Positions 8,876 through 18,424 are shown, numbered from the stretch's first letter. The stretch: 64,000 nt of DNA from Catellatospora paridis (GCF_009720365.1 NZ_WBZD01000016.1:248001-312000), one strand, 5' to 3'. Numbers and translations are program-made. Notes: generated by a model not told the origin, from the letters alone.

Positions 8876-9748
8876 TCAGTAGAGGGAGCCCGTGTTGACG
8901 ATGGGCTGCACGTTGCGGTCGCCGCAGAGCACCACCAGCAGGTTCGACACCATGTGCGCCTTACGCTCCTCGTCCAGCTCGACGACGCCCTGCTCGCGCA
9001 GCTGCTCCAGCGCGCTGGAGACCATGCCGACCGCGCCCTCCACGATGGTGGACCGCGCCGCGACGATGGCCTGCGCCTGCTGGCGGGCCAGCATCGCCTG
9101 CGCGATCTCCGCAGCATAGGCGAGATGGGTGATCCGCGACTCGACCACCTCGACGCCCGCCAGGGTGACCCGCTCGCGCAGCTCCGCGGTGAGCTCCTCG
9201 CTGGCGGCGGCGCTGTCGCGCAGGCTGGTCCGGCCGCTGGCGTGCGCCTCGTACGGGTAGCTGGTGGCCAGGTGCCGCACCGCGGTCTCGGCCTGCACCT
9301 CGACGAAGTGCACGAAGTCGTCGACGGCGAACTTGGCGGCGTAGGTGTCCACGACCCGCCACACCACGACCGCGGCGATCTCGACCGGGTTGCCGTCGGC
9401 GTCGGAGACCTTCAGCCGGTTGGACTCGAAGTTCCGGAGCCGCTTGGAGATCTTGGACTTCCCGGTCATCGGCCAGGTCCAGTGGAAGCCCGGCTCGCCG
9501 ATGGTGCCGACGTACTTGCCGAAGAACTGGATGACCCGGGCGTCGTTCGGGCTGATCACGATGAAGCCGGTCGCGATCAGCACGAGCAGCAGCGTGCCGA
9601 CCGCGACGGCGGGGGCGATGGCGGCGATGGCGTCGTCGGCGTCGGGCACGCCGACGTTGGCAGCGATGACCGCGATCATGGCGGCCAGCACCAGCAGGCT
9701 GACGACGATCATGATGAACCCGGACACCCGGAACGCCTTACGCTGCAT
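8876..9748 (-). CDS. SPFH/band 7 domain membrane protein
   Basis: A 290-residue stomatin/prohibitin/flotillin-type protein. Two hydrophobic N-terminal segments (about 8-30 and 42-64) precede an SPFH domain beginning near [20 protein letters not shown] and running to about residue 245, with the typical helical ending [20 protein letters not shown] proteins scaffold membrane microdomains; no substrate can be inferred. ATG 9748 follows GAGGAAG at 6 nt. It is transcribed with the ribbon-helix-helix gene from a near-consensus promoter whose -10 box sits inside a perfect palindrome. Confidence 0.9.
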   Translation of the reverse strand: MQRKAFRVSGFIMIVVSLLVLAAMIAVIAANVGVPDADDAIAAIAPAVAVGTLLLVLIATGFIVISPNDARVIQFFGKYVGTIGEPGFHWTWPMTGKSKISKRLRNFESNRLKVSDADGNPVEIAAVVVWRVVDTYAAKFAVDDFVHFVEVQAETAVRHLATSYPYEAHASGRTSLRDSAAASEELTAELRERVTLAGVEVVESRITHLAYAAEIAQAMLARQQAQAIVAARSTIVEGAVGMVSSALEQLREQGVVELDEERKAHMVSNLLVVLCGDRNVQPIVNTGSLY

Positions 9749-9769
9749 GGCGGCTTCCTCTACTATCGA

Positions 9770-9801
9770 AGTGATATCACTAAGCTAGCAGGCGATGTCA
9801 A
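9770..9801 (-). promoter_or_regulatory. SPFH operon promoter with palindromic operator over the -10 box
   Basis: TTGACA (9796-9801) is a perfect -35 box; 17 bp further on, GATATC (9773-9778) is the -10 box. The -10 lies at the centre of the perfect 12-bp palindrome AGTGATATCACT (9770-9781). A protein bound here would block RNA polymerase. The ribbon-helix-helix protein of the same operon is the natural candidate. Confidence 0.65.
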
Positions 9802-9821
9802 GGCGTTCGCGTTCGCGCCGG

Positions 9822-11054
9822 TCATTCGGCGAGCGCCGCCACCGGGGCCTGGACCGGGATGCGGCGGGTGACCAGGAACCAGCCCACCGCGTACGACAGC
9901 GTCGTGACGCCGCAGCAGGCGACCAGCACCCGCCAGTCCACCGAGTCCACGAACGCGCCCACGACCAGCTGGGACACGGTCACCGCGAGCATGGCGATCA
10001 TCGTGTCGGTGGCGTTGACCCGGCCCCGCAGCTCGTCGGGCACCTCCTGGGCGATCGCGTAGTTCGACATCACCCAGTTGCCGCCGCCGGCCGCGTGCGC
10101 CAGGAAGATGCCCGCCAGTACCACCGGGAACCAGGCCGCCCCGGCCACGCCGAGGTAGACCAGCCCGTAGGTGGACATGGACAGTGCCAGGGCCGGGAAC
10201 AGCCAGTGCGGCCGCGCCAGCGCCGCCCGGAACAGGAACGGGCCGACCACGCTGCCCAGGCCGCGCACCGCGAACATCAGGCCCAGCCCGCGCGCGCCCA
10301 CCCCGAACGTCGCCGCGATCAGCGGGAACGTGGCCAGCAGGCCGTTGCCGGTGCCCACCGCCGACTTCACGGTGACCAGGGCCAGCAGCCGCGGCTCGCG
10401 GCGCAGGTAGCCCATCGCCTCGCGGATGGCGGCGAACGCCGGGCGGGACACCGTCGGCAGCGAGTCCTGGGTCGGCCGCTTGATGCCCGAGGTGAGCAGT
10501 GCCGAGGTCACCAGGCTCACCGCGACCAGGCCGAAGCAGGCGTACGGCGACAGCCACTCGGTGACCAGGCCGCCCAGCGACGAGGCGACCACGGTCATGG
10601 TGCCCCACGCGGTGCCGTTGACGGCCATCGCCGGGCCCATGTCGGCGGGGTCGACCAGATTGGGCACCGCCGCGTTGGCGGCCGGGGTGTAGAACGCCTT
10701 CGCCGCGGCGAGCGCGCCCAGCGCCACCAGCGCGATCGGGCCCGCACCGGGGCCGCGCACCAGGAACAGGCCGCCGACGGCGACCAGCGCGGAGAGGTTG
10801 GAGGCGATCAGGATGTGCTTGCGGTTGAACCGGTCGGCGATGGTGCCCGCGTACGGCAGCAGCAGCGCGACCGTGCCCGTCTCCACGGCGAGCGCCAGCC
10901 CGCCCCACAGCCCCTGGCCGGTCTCCCGGTTGAGCAGCACCAGCAGCGGAACCATGACGAACCAGTCCGCACCGAAGACGATGACCTCGGCGAGGAACAG
11001 GCGGCGGAAGTCGGCGCTACGCGTAAGGACCCTGAGCACGTAGGCACCGTACAC
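9822..11054 (-). CDS. Major facilitator superfamily transporter
   Basis: An exporter-like MFS protein of 410 residues with 10-12 hydrophobic segments and loop-2 motifs typical of the MFS_3/EntS-like subfamily (YAGTIADRFNRKHIL near residue 75, the D-R-x-x-R/K pattern). Substrate unknown. I start it at GTG 11054 (VYGAYVLRVLTRSADFRRL), because the upstream residues of the frame are non-hydrophobic filler; GGGAGA lies about 10 nt upstream. It sits between thrC and the SPFH operon on the same strand, in a block that separates thrB from the rest of the threonine genes. Confidence 0.88.
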   Translation of the reverse strand: MYGAYVLRVLTRSADFRRLFLAEVIVFGADWFVMVPLLVLLNRETGQGLWGGLALAVETGTVALLLPYAGTIADRFNRKHILIASNLSALVAVGGLFLVRGPGAGPIALVALGALAAAKAFYTPAANAAVPNLVDPADMGPAMAVNGTAWGTMTVVASSLGGLVTEWLSPYACFGLVAVSLVTSALLTSGIKRPTQDSLPTVSRPAFAAIREAMGYLRREPRLLALVTVKSAVGTGNGLLATFPLIAATFGVGARGLGLMFAVRGLGSVVGPFLFRAALARPHWLFPALALSMSTYGLVYLGVAGAAWFPVVLAGIFLAHAAGGGNWVMSNYAIAQEVPDELRGRVNATDTMIAMLAVTVSQLVVGAFVDSVDWRVLVACCGVTTLSYAVGWFLVTRRIPVQAPVAALAE

Positions 11055-11120
11055 CTGAGAGCGATCTCCCGGACCGCGGGCACGCTGTGACGTGCGCCCC
11101 GATGGCTCGAGGCGCACGGG

Positions 11121-12170
11121 TCAGGCGAGGCCGAGTTCGCGGGCGGCGGCCAGCAGGTCGTTGCCGATGGTGGTCGGGGCGGGCGCGGTGGAGATGGCCC
11201 ACTCCGGGTCCTTGAGGCCGTGGCCGGTCACCGTGCAGACGATGCGCGAGCCGGGCGGCACCTTGCCGGCCGCGGACGCCTGCAGCAGGCCCGCCACGCT
11301 CGCCGCCGAGCCCAGTTCGACGAAGACGCCGACCTCGCGGGCCAGCAGCCGGTAGGCCGAGAGGATCTCGCGGTCGGTGACGGCGTCGATGAGGCCGCCG
11401 GAGGCGTCGCGCGCGTCCAGGGCCTTGGTCCACGAGGCAGGGTTGCCGATCCGGATCGCGGTGGCGATCGTGGACGGGTTCGGCACGACCGCCCCGTTGA
11501 CGATCGGGGCGGAGCCGGCGGCCTGGAAGCCGTACATCTTCGGGGCCTTGGTGGCGTTGCCCGCCGCGACGTCCTCGTTGTAGCCCATCCAGTACGCGCT
11601 GATGTTGCCGGCGTTGCCGACCGGCAGGCAGTGGATGTCCGGCGCGTCGCCGAGGGCCTCGACGATCTCGAACGCGGCCGTCTTCTGCCCGTGCAGCCGG
11701 TCGATGTTCACCGAGTTGACCAGCGCCACCGGGTAGTCCTGGGACAGCTTGCCCGCCATCGCCAGGCAGTCGTCGAAGTTGCCGCTGACCTGCAGCAGCT
11801 TCGCGCCGTGCACGAGCGCCTGGGCCAGCTTGCCCAGCGCGATCTTGCCCTGCGGCACGAGCACCGCGCAGGTGATGCCGGCGCGGGCGGCATATGCCGC
11901 GGCGCTGGCGGAGGTGTTGCCGGTCGACGCGCAGATGATCGCCTTCGCGCCGTGCTCGACGGCGGTGGACACCGCCACCGTCATGCCCCGGTCCTTGAAC
12001 GAGCCGGTCGGGTTGGCCCCCTCGACCTTCAGATAGACGTCACACCCGGTGCGGTCGGACAGCACCGGCGCGGGCACCAGCGGCGTGTTGCCCTCGTGCA
12101 GCGTGATCACGGGCGTCTTGTCCGTCACCGGCAGCCGGTCCCGGTACTGCTCGATCAACCCACGCCACAT
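11121..12170 (-). CDS. thrC: Threonine synthase
   Basis: ThrC converts O-phosphohomoserine to threonine with pyridoxal phosphate. The protein has 349 residues, matching the short actinobacterial class. The PLP lysine is in [13 protein letters not shown] near residue 60, and HEGNTPL near residue 26 is the conserved entry motif; GNAGNIS is the phosphate-binding loop. ATG 12170 follows a strong AAGGAGG at 5 nt, so the 8 residues further upstream in the frame are excluded. It lies downstream of hom, separated by a 194-nt spacer holding a long inverted repeat. Confidence 0.96.
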   Translation of the reverse strand: MWRGLIEQYRDRLPVTDKTPVITLHEGNTPLVPAPVLSDRTGCDVYLKVEGANPTGSFKDRGMTVAVSTAVEHGAKAIICASTGNTSASAAAYAARAGITCAVLVPQGKIALGKLAQALVHGAKLLQVSGNFDDCLAMAGKLSQDYPVALVNSVNIDRLHGQKTAAFEIVEALGDAPDIHCLPVGNAGNISAYWMGYNEDVAAGNATKAPKMYGFQAAGSAPIVNGAVVPNPSTIATAIRIGNPASWTKALDARDASGGLIDAVTDREILSAYRLLAREVGVFVELGSAASVAGLLQASAAGKVPPGSRIVCTVTGHGLKDPEWAISTAPAPTTIGNDLLAAARELGLA

Positions 12171-12265
12171 GCTGGCCTCCTTACCGAGTGTCATCGAGTA
12201 CCTTGCCGCCTCGCCGCCCTTAACTCCACTCGGGTTCCAAGCAGCGAGACGCGCGCATCCTTATC

Positions 12266-12326
12266 GTTGATCATGAACTTATGTCAACGACGCGCCGACG
12301 AGCCGTGCCATAAGTTCATGATCAAC
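12266..12326. repeat. Perfect 18-bp inverted repeat between hom and thrC
   Basis: The arms are GTTGATCATGAACTTATG (12266-12283) and its exact reverse complement (12309-12326) with a 25-nt loop. The element is AT-rich against a GC-rich background. It could form an RNA hairpin between the two genes or be a mobile intergenic palindrome; I saw no second copy in the window. Confidence 0.8.
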
Positions 12327-12364
12327 CAGGTTGGGCCGGGCCGGGCCGGGCTAAGGCGGCCGGG

Positions 12365-13651
12365 CTAGAACTCCACGCGGAGGACGGAGGCTACGGCGCG
12401 GACGAAGTCCAGCGTGCGCAGTTCGGCGACCGTCGCGGCGAGGGCGCTGTCGGGGGCGGAGTGGGTGACGATGACGAGGCTGGCCTCGGCGCCGCGGCCC
12501 GACTGGTTGACGGTGGCGATGGAGACGTCGTGGCGGGCGAAGACACCGGCGACCGCGGCCAGCACGCCGGCGCGGTCGGCCACGTCGAGCGACACGTGGT
12601 AGCGGGTGCTGACCTCGCCCATCGGATGGACGGCGAGGTCGGCGTAGGCGGACTCGCTGGCGGCGCGTACCCCGGCCAGGCGGTTGCGGCCGACGGCGAC
12701 CAGGTCGCCGAGCACGGCGCTCGCGGTGGGCGCGCCACCCGCGCCGCGGCCGTAGAACATCAGCTGCCCGGCGGCCTCGGCCTCGACGAACACCGCGTTG
12801 AACGCCTCGCCGACGCCGGCCAGCGGGTGGGTGCGCGGGATCATCGCCGGGTGCACGCGCACGCTGACGCCGCCGTCGGCGGTGCGGCCCGCGATGCACA
12901 GCAGCTTGATCGTGCAGCCCATCGCCTTGGCGCTGGCCACGTCGGCCGCGCTGACCTCGGTGATGCCCTCGCGGTAGACGTCGGCAGCCTTCACCCGGGT
13001 GTGGAAGGCCAGGCTGGCCAGGATCGCGGCCTTCGCCGCGGCGTCGAAGCCCTCGACGTCGGCGGTGGGGTCGGCCTCGGCGTAGCCCAGCGCGGTCGCC
13101 TCTTCGAGGGCCTCGGAGAAGCCCGCGCCGGTGGCGTCCATCGCGGACAGGATGAAGTTCGTGGTGCCGTTCACGATGCCGGTGACCTGGGTGATGCGGT
13201 CCCCGTGCAGGGACTCGCGAAGCGGGCGCAGCAGCGGGATCGCGCCCGCCACCGACGCCTCGTAGTACAGGTCCGCGCCGCCCTCGGCCGCGGCGTCGTG
13301 CAGGCTGCCGCCGTCCTCGGCCAGCAGCGCCTTGTTGCCCGTGATCACGCTCTTGCCCGCGCGCAGCGCCTCGACCAGCCAGGTGCGGGCGGGCTCGATG
13401 CCGCCCACCACCTCGATGACCACGTCCACGTCGTCCCGCTTGACCAGGCCCAGCGCGTCGGTGGTGAACAGGTCGGGATTGACCGGCAGGTCGCTGCGAT
13501 CACGGCCCGCCCGGCGGACGGCGATGCCGACCAGTTCGACGGGTGCGCCGATACGCGCCGTCAGGTCGTCGGCCTGCTCGTGCAGCAGGCGTACGACCTC
13601 CGAGCCGACGGCGCCGCATCCCAGCAACGCCACCTTGACCGAGTCAGCCAC
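12365..13651 (-). CDS. hom: Homoserine dehydrogenase
   Basis: Hom reduces aspartate semialdehyde to homoserine, the branch to threonine and methionine. The 428-residue protein has the Rossmann motif VALLGCGAVGSEV near the N-terminus, the catalytic region VEGFDAAAKAAILASLAFH near residue 212, and a C-terminal ACT domain (about 350-425, YHVSLDVADRAGVLAAVA) that gives threonine feedback inhibition in this class. GTG 13651 is chosen because GGGAGA lies 5 nt upstream; a GTG seven codons earlier has none. It follows lysA by 43 nt and is probably co-transcribed with it. Confidence 0.96.
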   Translation of the reverse strand: MADSVKVALLGCGAVGSEVVRLLHEQADDLTARIGAPVELVGIAVRRAGRDRSDLPVNPDLFTTDALGLVKRDDVDVVIEVVGGIEPARTWLVEALRAGKSVITGNKALLAEDGGSLHDAAAEGGADLYYEASVAGAIPLLRPLRESLHGDRITQVTGIVNGTTNFILSAMDATGAGFSEALEEATALGYAEADPTADVEGFDAAAKAAILASLAFHTRVKAADVYREGITEVSAADVASAKAMGCTIKLLCIAGRTADGGVSVRVHPAMIPRTHPLAGVGEAFNAVFVEAEAAGQLMFYGRGAGGAPTASAVLGDLVAVGRNRLAGVRAASESAYADLAVHPMGEVSTRYHVSLDVADRAGVLAAVAGVFARHDVSIATVNQSGRGAEASLVIVTHSAPDSALAATVAELRTLDFVRAVASVLRVEF

Positions 13652-13694
13652 TTCGTCTCCCGTAACGCTCACCTGGACAGGGCGCAGCTGCGCC

Positions 13695-15077
13695 CTACCC
13701 CACGTCCAACGCCAGGAGATCGTCCTCGGTCTCCCTGCGCACGATCACCCGTGCCTGCCCGTTGCGCACGGCCACCACGGGGGGCCGGGGCACGTGGTTG
13801 TAGTTGCTGGCCATGCTCCGGCAGTAGGCGCCGGTTCCCGGCACCGCGATAAGATCTCCGGGCCGGACGTCAGCGGGCAGGAATTCATCCTTCACCACCA
13901 CGTCCCCCGCCTCACAATGTTTTCCCACCACGCGGGCAAGAATCGGCTCCGCCTGCGACGCACGCGACGCCAGCGTCGCCGAGTACGACGCGTCGTACAG
14001 CGCGGTGCGGATGTTGTCGCTCATGCCGCCGTCCACGCTCACGTAGGTGCGCAGGCCGTCGAGCGGCTTGACCGTGCCGACCTCGTACAGCGTGAAGGTG
14101 GACGGGCCGACGATGGCGCGGCCCGGCTCCACGGACAGGTGCGGCTGCGCGATGCCCAGGCCGCGGCACTCGTCCGCCACGATCTTGAACATGCGCTCGG
14201 CCAGATCACCGGCCGGCGAGGGCGTGTCCTGGCTGGTGTACGCGATGCCGAAGCCGCCGCCCAGGTCCAGCTCGGGCAGTTCCGCGCCCAGCTCGGTGCG
14301 GATGCGCTCCTGCAGCGTGAGCACCCGGCGGGCGCTGACCTCGAAGCCCGACGTGTCGAAGATCTGCGAGCCGATGTGCGAGTGCAGGCCGCGCAGCTCC
14401 AGGGCATCGTCGGCCAGGATGCGCCGGGCCGCCTCGAACGCCTTGCCGCCCGCCAGCGAGAACCCGAACTTCTGGTCCTCGTGCGCGGTCGCGATGAACT
14501 CGTGGGTGTGCGCCTCCACGCCCACGGTCACCCGGATCATGACCCGCGGGCGCACCCCGCGCTCCCGGGCGATCGCGGACAGCCGCTCGATCTCGTCGAA
14601 CGAGTCCACCACGATGCGGCCCACCCCGGCCTCGACGGCGCGGTTCAGCTCGCGTACCGACTTGTTGTTGCCGTGCAGCGCGAGCCGGGCCGGGTCCATG
14701 CCCGCCGCGAGCGCGGTGGCCAGCTCGCCGCCGCTGCACACGTCGAGGTTCATCTCCTCCTCGACCAGGATGCGCACGATCGCCCGGCACAGGAACGCCT
14801 TGCCCGCGTAGTACACGTCCGCCCCGGCGAAGCCCTGCTTGAAGTCGCGGCAGCGGGCCCGGAAGTCCTCCTCGTCGAGCAGGTACGCCGGGGTGCCGAA
14901 CTCCTGCGCCAGGGACGCCACGTCCCGGCCGCCCACGTGCAGCACACCGGCCGCGTCCTTGCTCGCGGTCCGCGGCCACAGCGGCGCCATCAGCTCGTTC
15001 ACATCAGCGGGCGTACGCAGCCAGGTCGGGCCCTGCCCGAAATCGCCGTGCATGGCCCCAGCCTCATGAGCCCTCAT
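13695..15077 (-). CDS. lysA: Diaminopimelate decarboxylase
   Basis: LysA decarboxylates meso-diaminopimelate to lysine using pyridoxal phosphate. It is a fold-type III alanine-racemase-like barrel of 460 residues. The PLP lysine is in VYYAGKAFLCRAI near residue 90; SGGELATAL and LHGNNK follow; GGGFGIAY is the phosphate-binding glycine loop; the C-terminal GAYCRSMASNYN contributes the substrate-binding tyrosine. The start could be ATG 15077 or the ATG at 15053 (MHGDFG); the second has GAGG 8 nt upstream, and the first lies inside a hairpin arm. It lies 82 nt downstream of argS. Confidence 0.95.
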   Translation of the reverse strand: MRAHEAGAMHGDFGQGPTWLRTPADVNELMAPLWPRTASKDAAGVLHVGGRDVASLAQEFGTPAYLLDEEDFRARCRDFKQGFAGADVYYAGKAFLCRAIVRILVEEEMNLDVCSGGELATALAAGMDPARLALHGNNKSVRELNRAVEAGVGRIVVDSFDEIERLSAIARERGVRPRVMIRVTVGVEAHTHEFIATAHEDQKFGFSLAGGKAFEAARRILADDALELRGLHSHIGSQIFDTSGFEVSARRVLTLQERIRTELGAELPELDLGGGFGIAYTSQDTPSPAGDLAERMFKIVADECRGLGIAQPHLSVEPGRAIVGPSTFTLYEVGTVKPLDGLRTYVSVDGGMSDNIRTALYDASYSATLASRASQAEPILARVVGKHCEAGDVVVKDEFLPADVRPGDLIAVPGTGAYCRSMASNYNHVPRPPVVAVRNGQARVIVRRETEDDLLALDVG

Positions 15078-15112
15078 GCGGCGAACCCGCTGCGCGCGTT
15101 CGCCGCATGAGG
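15072..15112 (-). repeat. Hairpin overlapping the lysA start region
   Basis: A perfect 15-bp inverted repeat (15072-15086 with 15098-15112; 11-nt loop) lies between argS and lysA and contains the first in-frame lysA ATG. It may end part of the argS transcript or limit lysA translation. It favours the internal ATG at 15053 as the real start. Confidence 0.65.
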
Positions 15113-15159
15113 TGCAGCACTGTGCCTCATGATTCGTTCGCTGCGCTCACTCATGCTGT

Positions 15160-16809
15160 TCACATCCGTTCAGGGGCGGTCACGCCGAGCAGGCCGAGGC
15201 CGTTGGCGATGACGGTGCGGGTCGCGTCGTTGAGCCAGAGCCGGGCGACGTTGCCGGGCTCGATCGGGGCGTCGCCGTGCGGCAGCACACGACAGGCCGG
15301 CTCGTCGTAGAAGCGGTGGTAGTCGCCCGCCAGGTCCTCCAGGTAGCGGGCCACCCGGTGCGGCTCGCGCAGCTCCGCCGCGCTCTTGACCACGGTCGGG
15401 TAGTCGCCGAGCGCCTTGAGCAGCTCCAGCTCCTTCGGGTGGGCTAGCAGCGCCGGGTCGAACTCCGCCGTGCTCCGCGTCAGCCCGAGTTCGGCCGCGT
15501 TGCGGGACACGCTCGCGGTGCGGGCGGCGACATACTGCACGTAGTAGACCGGGTTGTCGCGGGTGGCCCGGGTCCAGAGGTCCACGTCGATGTCGATCGG
15601 GGAGTCACTGCTGTAGCGGGCCAGGGCGTAGCGGGAGGCGTCCACACCGATCGCCTCGACCAGGTCCTCCATCGTGACCACGGTGCCCGCGCGCTTGCTC
15701 ATCCGCAGCGGCTGACCGTCACGGACCAGGCTCACCAGCTGCCCGATGAGGATCTCCAGGTTGGCGTCCGGGTCGTCGCCGAAGCAGGCCGCCATGGCGC
15801 GCATCCGGCCCACATATCCGTGGTGGTCCGCGCCCAGCATGATGACGACCCGGTCCGCGCCGCGGTCCCGCTTGTCGAGGTAGTAGGCGCAGTCGGCGGC
15901 GAAGTAGGTCCACTCGCCGTCGCTCTTGCGCAGCACCCGGTCCTTGTCGTCGCCGAAGTCGGTGGTGCGCAGCCAGGTCGCGCCGTCGGCCTCGTAGAGG
16001 TGGCCCTGCGAGCGCAGCCGCTCCAGGGCCAGGTCCAGCTCGCCCTTGGCGTGCAGGTCCTTCTCGTTGAAGTACACGTCGAAGTGCGTGCCGAACTCGG
16101 CCAGCGACGACTTGATCTGCGCGAACATCAGCTCGACGCCCTCGACCCGGAACGTCTCCAGGTCGTCCGCGCCGGGGTGCTCGGCCTGGACCGCCTCGGC
16201 GATCTCGGCGATGTACGCGCCGCCGTACCCGTCCTCCGGCGTCGCCTCACCCCGGGCCGCGGCCTGCAGCGACTTGGCGAACCGGTCGATCTGCGAGCCG
16301 GCGTCGTTGAAGTAGTACTCGGTGGTGACCTCCGCGCCGGCCGCCTTGAGCAGCCGCGCCAGCGCGTCGCCGACCGCGGCCCAGCGCACCCCGCCCAGGT
16401 GGATCGGGCCGGTCGGGTTCGCCGACACGAACTCCAGGTTCAGCCGCAGCCCGGCCAGCGCCGTGCCGTGCCCGTACGCCGGGCCCTGGGTGACCACCAG
16501 GCGGGCCAGCTCCCCCGCCGCCGCCGCGTCCACCCGGATGTTCAGGAAGCCCGGACCGGCGATCTCCACCGCAGCGATCCCTGTGAATTTGCTGAGTTCC
16601 TCGGCCAGCGCCGCGGCCAGCTCGCGAGGGTTCGCACCGACCTTCTTGCCGACCTGAAGGGCCAGGTTGGTGGCGTAATCCCCGTGCTCAGGGTTGCGCG
16701 GACGCTCCACCGTCGCCGCCGCGGGCAGGGCCGAAAGGTCGAGGCCGCGGGCGGCGAAGACGGCTTTTGCGGCGGTCAGGACAGCATCGGCGATATTCGC
16801 GGGAGTCAC
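15160..16809 (-). CDS. argS: Arginyl-tRNA synthetase
   Basis: ArgS charges tRNA-Arg with arginine. The 549-residue class I synthetase has the additional N-terminal domain (about 1-110) with [15 protein letters not shown], the HIGH-like [12 protein letters not shown] near residue 130, the KMSKS-type LRMSKRAG near residue 362, and a DALR anticodon-binding C-terminus ending [11 protein letters not shown]. The start is GTG 16809, 6 nt after a TAGCAT -10 box, with no ribosome site, so it is probably leaderless. It heads the lysA-hom-thrC gene string and is divergent from the DUF3105 gene. Confidence 0.97.
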   Translation of the reverse strand: MTPANIADAVLTAAKAVFAARGLDLSALPAAATVERPRNPEHGDYATNLALQVGKKVGANPRELAAALAEELSKFTGIAAVEIAGPGFLNIRVDAAAAGELARLVVTQGPAYGHGTALAGLRLNLEFVSANPTGPIHLGGVRWAAVGDALARLLKAAGAEVTTEYYFNDAGSQIDRFAKSLQAAARGEATPEDGYGGAYIAEIAEAVQAEHPGADDLETFRVEGVELMFAQIKSSLAEFGTHFDVYFNEKDLHAKGELDLALERLRSQGHLYEADGATWLRTTDFGDDKDRVLRKSDGEWTYFAADCAYYLDKRDRGADRVVIMLGADHHGYVGRMRAMAACFGDDPDANLEILIGQLVSLVRDGQPLRMSKRAGTVVTMEDLVEAIGVDASRYALARYSSDSPIDIDVDLWTRATRDNPVYYVQYVAARTASVSRNAAELGLTRSTAEFDPALLAHPKELELLKALGDYPTVVKSAAELREPHRVARYLEDLAGDYHRFYDEPACRVLPHGDAPIEPGNVARLWLNDATRTVIANGLGLLGVTAPERM

Positions 16810-16815
16810 CCGGCC

Positions 16816-16821
16816 ATGCTA
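16816..16821 (-). promoter_or_regulatory. -10 box of a leaderless argS mRNA
   Basis: On the minus strand TAGCAT lies 6 nt before the GTG start of argS. There is no Shine-Dalgarno. The opposite strand has a TAGACT (16828-16833) that could serve the divergent DUF3105 gene. Confidence 0.5.
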
Positions 16822-16881
16822 ACCGGGTAGACTTCGGCCCTCCGCGTCCCACCGCACGGCGGGCGCGCCCATCCCCTCGAT

Positions 16882-17700
16882 GTGACGGACACCACGATGA
16901 GCATCAGCACGCCAGGCGGGGAGCAGCACCGCCCCGGTCTCGTGAAGGTTGGCGGCAAGCCCGCGGCCGGCGCCAAGCCCGGCGCCAAGACCACCACCGG
17001 CGGCGGCAAGACCCCGCCCAAGGGTGGCAAGGGCGGCGGCCCCCGCAAGCCGATCACGCCGATCAAGGTCAACCAGGGTCGCAACTGGGGGCCCATCGCC
17101 ATGTTCGCCGCCGTCGGCCTCATCGCGGTCGGCATCATCGGCTGGGGCGCCTGGGCGGCGTTCAAGCCGGGCGGCGCGGGCTACGACTGGGAGACCCGGG
17201 CCGGTGCGATCGACGGCATCACGCACGTGACGACGGAGCTCAAGAGCAACCACACGTACAACCCGGAGAAGTACGAGCAGGACCCGCCGGTCGGCGGCAC
17301 CCACAGCTACGTGTGGCAGCAGTGCATGGGCAACATCTACGACGCGCCCATCCCCAAGGAGCACGCGGTGCACAGCCTCGAGCACGGCGCGGTCTGGATC
17401 ACGTACCGCAAGGACCTGCCCGCCGACCAGGTGGCCGCGCTGGCCGCCAAGGTCGAGGGCAAGGAGATGATGCTGCTGAGCCCGGTCGCGGACCTGGACA
17501 AGCCGATCTCCCTGCAGGCCTGGTCGTACCAGCTCAAGGTCGACAACGCGAGCGACGCCCGGATCGACGACTTCATCGGCGCCCTGCGTGTCAACGCGAC
17601 CCAGGAACCCGGCGCGACGTGCCAGGGCGGCAACACCGCCACCGGCGACAAGCCGCTGACCGAGGAGCAGGCCGCCGCCCTCCAGCAGCAGCAGGGCTGA
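16882..17700 (+). CDS. DUF3105 membrane-anchored protein
   Basis: A 272-residue protein with a Gly/Lys/Pro-rich cytoplasmic N-terminus (about 1-70), one membrane helix (about 72-94) and an extracytoplasmic DUF3105 domain (about 100-250) containing HTYNPEKY, PVGGTH and the conserved HSLEHGAVWITY. DUF3105 proteins have no proven biochemical role; the conserved histidines suggest metal binding. GTG 16882 is used; an ATG five codons later is an alternative. Its stop is 10 nt before the DUF305 gene, so the two are co-transcribed. Confidence 0.88.
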   Translation: MTDTTMSISTPGGEQHRPGLVKVGGKPAAGAKPGAKTTTGGGKTPPKGGKGGGPRKPITPIKVNQGRNWGPIAMFAAVGLIAVGIIGWGAWAAFKPGGAGYDWETRAGAIDGITHVTTELKSNHTYNPEKYEQDPPVGGTHSYVWQQCMGNIYDAPIPKEHAVHSLEHGAVWITYRKDLPADQVAALAAKVEGKEMMLLSPVADLDKPISLQAWSYQLKVDNASDARIDDFIGALRVNATQEPGATCQGGNTATGDKPLTEEQAAALQQQQG

Positions 17701-17710
17701 CGGGAGCACC

Positions 17711-18340
17711 ATGACGGACGTGGGGAACAGCCCTCGGTTCAGCACGCGAGGGCTGGCCCTCTCCGTGGCGCTCGCGCTGCTGGTCGGGCTCGCCATCGGT
17801 TTCGGCGTCACCCGGCTCGCGTCGGCCGGCACTCCGGCAGACGACTCGGCCGCCGCCGGCTTCGCGCGCGACATGAGTACGCACCATGCCCAGGCCGTGG
17901 CCATGGGCATGATCGCCGCGAAGAAGGGCAATGCGCACGAGGTGCGGACCCTCGGCGAGGACATCGCGCTGACCCAGCAGGCCCAGATCGGCATCATGAG
18001 CCAGTGGCTGCGGGACTGGGGCCTCAACATCAACTCGGACGCCAAGCCGATGGCCTGGATGCCCGACGGCGACAAGGCCCTGACCAACGGCAACCTGATG
18101 CCCGGCATGGCCACGTCGCAGGAGATGACGGCGCTGGAGAACGCGACCGGCAAGGACGCCGACCGCCTGTTCCTGGAGATGATGATCAAGCATCACCTGG
18201 GCGGCGTGCACATGGTCGACGCCGTGCTGACCCAGACCGACGACCCCGACGTGCTCTGGCTGGCCAAGGGCATGAAGGCCCGGCAGCAGCTGGAGATCTC
18301 GGAGATGCAGCAGCTGCAGACGACCCTCGCCAAGCGCTAG
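17711..18340 (+). CDS. DUF305 membrane-anchored protein
   Basis: A 209-residue protein with an N-terminal membrane helix (about 13-36) and an extracytoplasmic DUF305 domain. The paired histidine motifs MSTHHAQAVAMG (near 54) and MMIKHHLGGVHMV (near 158) are the family hallmark and look like metal ligands, with many methionines around. Family members are often found near copper-handling genes; that link is not visible here. GGGAG lies 4 nt before ATG 17711. The pair with DUF3105 is a recurrent actinobacterial arrangement. Confidence 0.9.
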   Translation: MTDVGNSPRFSTRGLALSVALALLVGLAIGFGVTRLASAGTPADDSAAAGFARDMSTHHAQAVAMGMIAAKKGNAHEVRTLGEDIALTQQAQIGIMSQWLRDWGLNINSDAKPMAWMPDGDKALTNGNLMPGMATSQEMTALENATGKDADRLFLEMMIKHHLGGVHMVDAVLTQTDDPDVLWLAKGMKARQQLEISEMQQLQTTLAKR

Positions 18341-18354
18341 GGAGTACCCGCGAG

Positions 18355-18386
18355 AAGGGCCCCGCCGGAGTTCCGGCGGGGCCCTT
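18355..18386. terminator. Bidirectional intrinsic terminator
   Basis: A perfect 14-bp stem (18355-18368 with 18373-18386) and an AGTT loop, just after the DUF305 stop and before the convergent LPXTG gene. Confidence 0.85.
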
Positions 18387-18424
18387 GCTCATCGCAGCAC
18401 GCCGGCGTCAGGCCGGTCCGGCGA

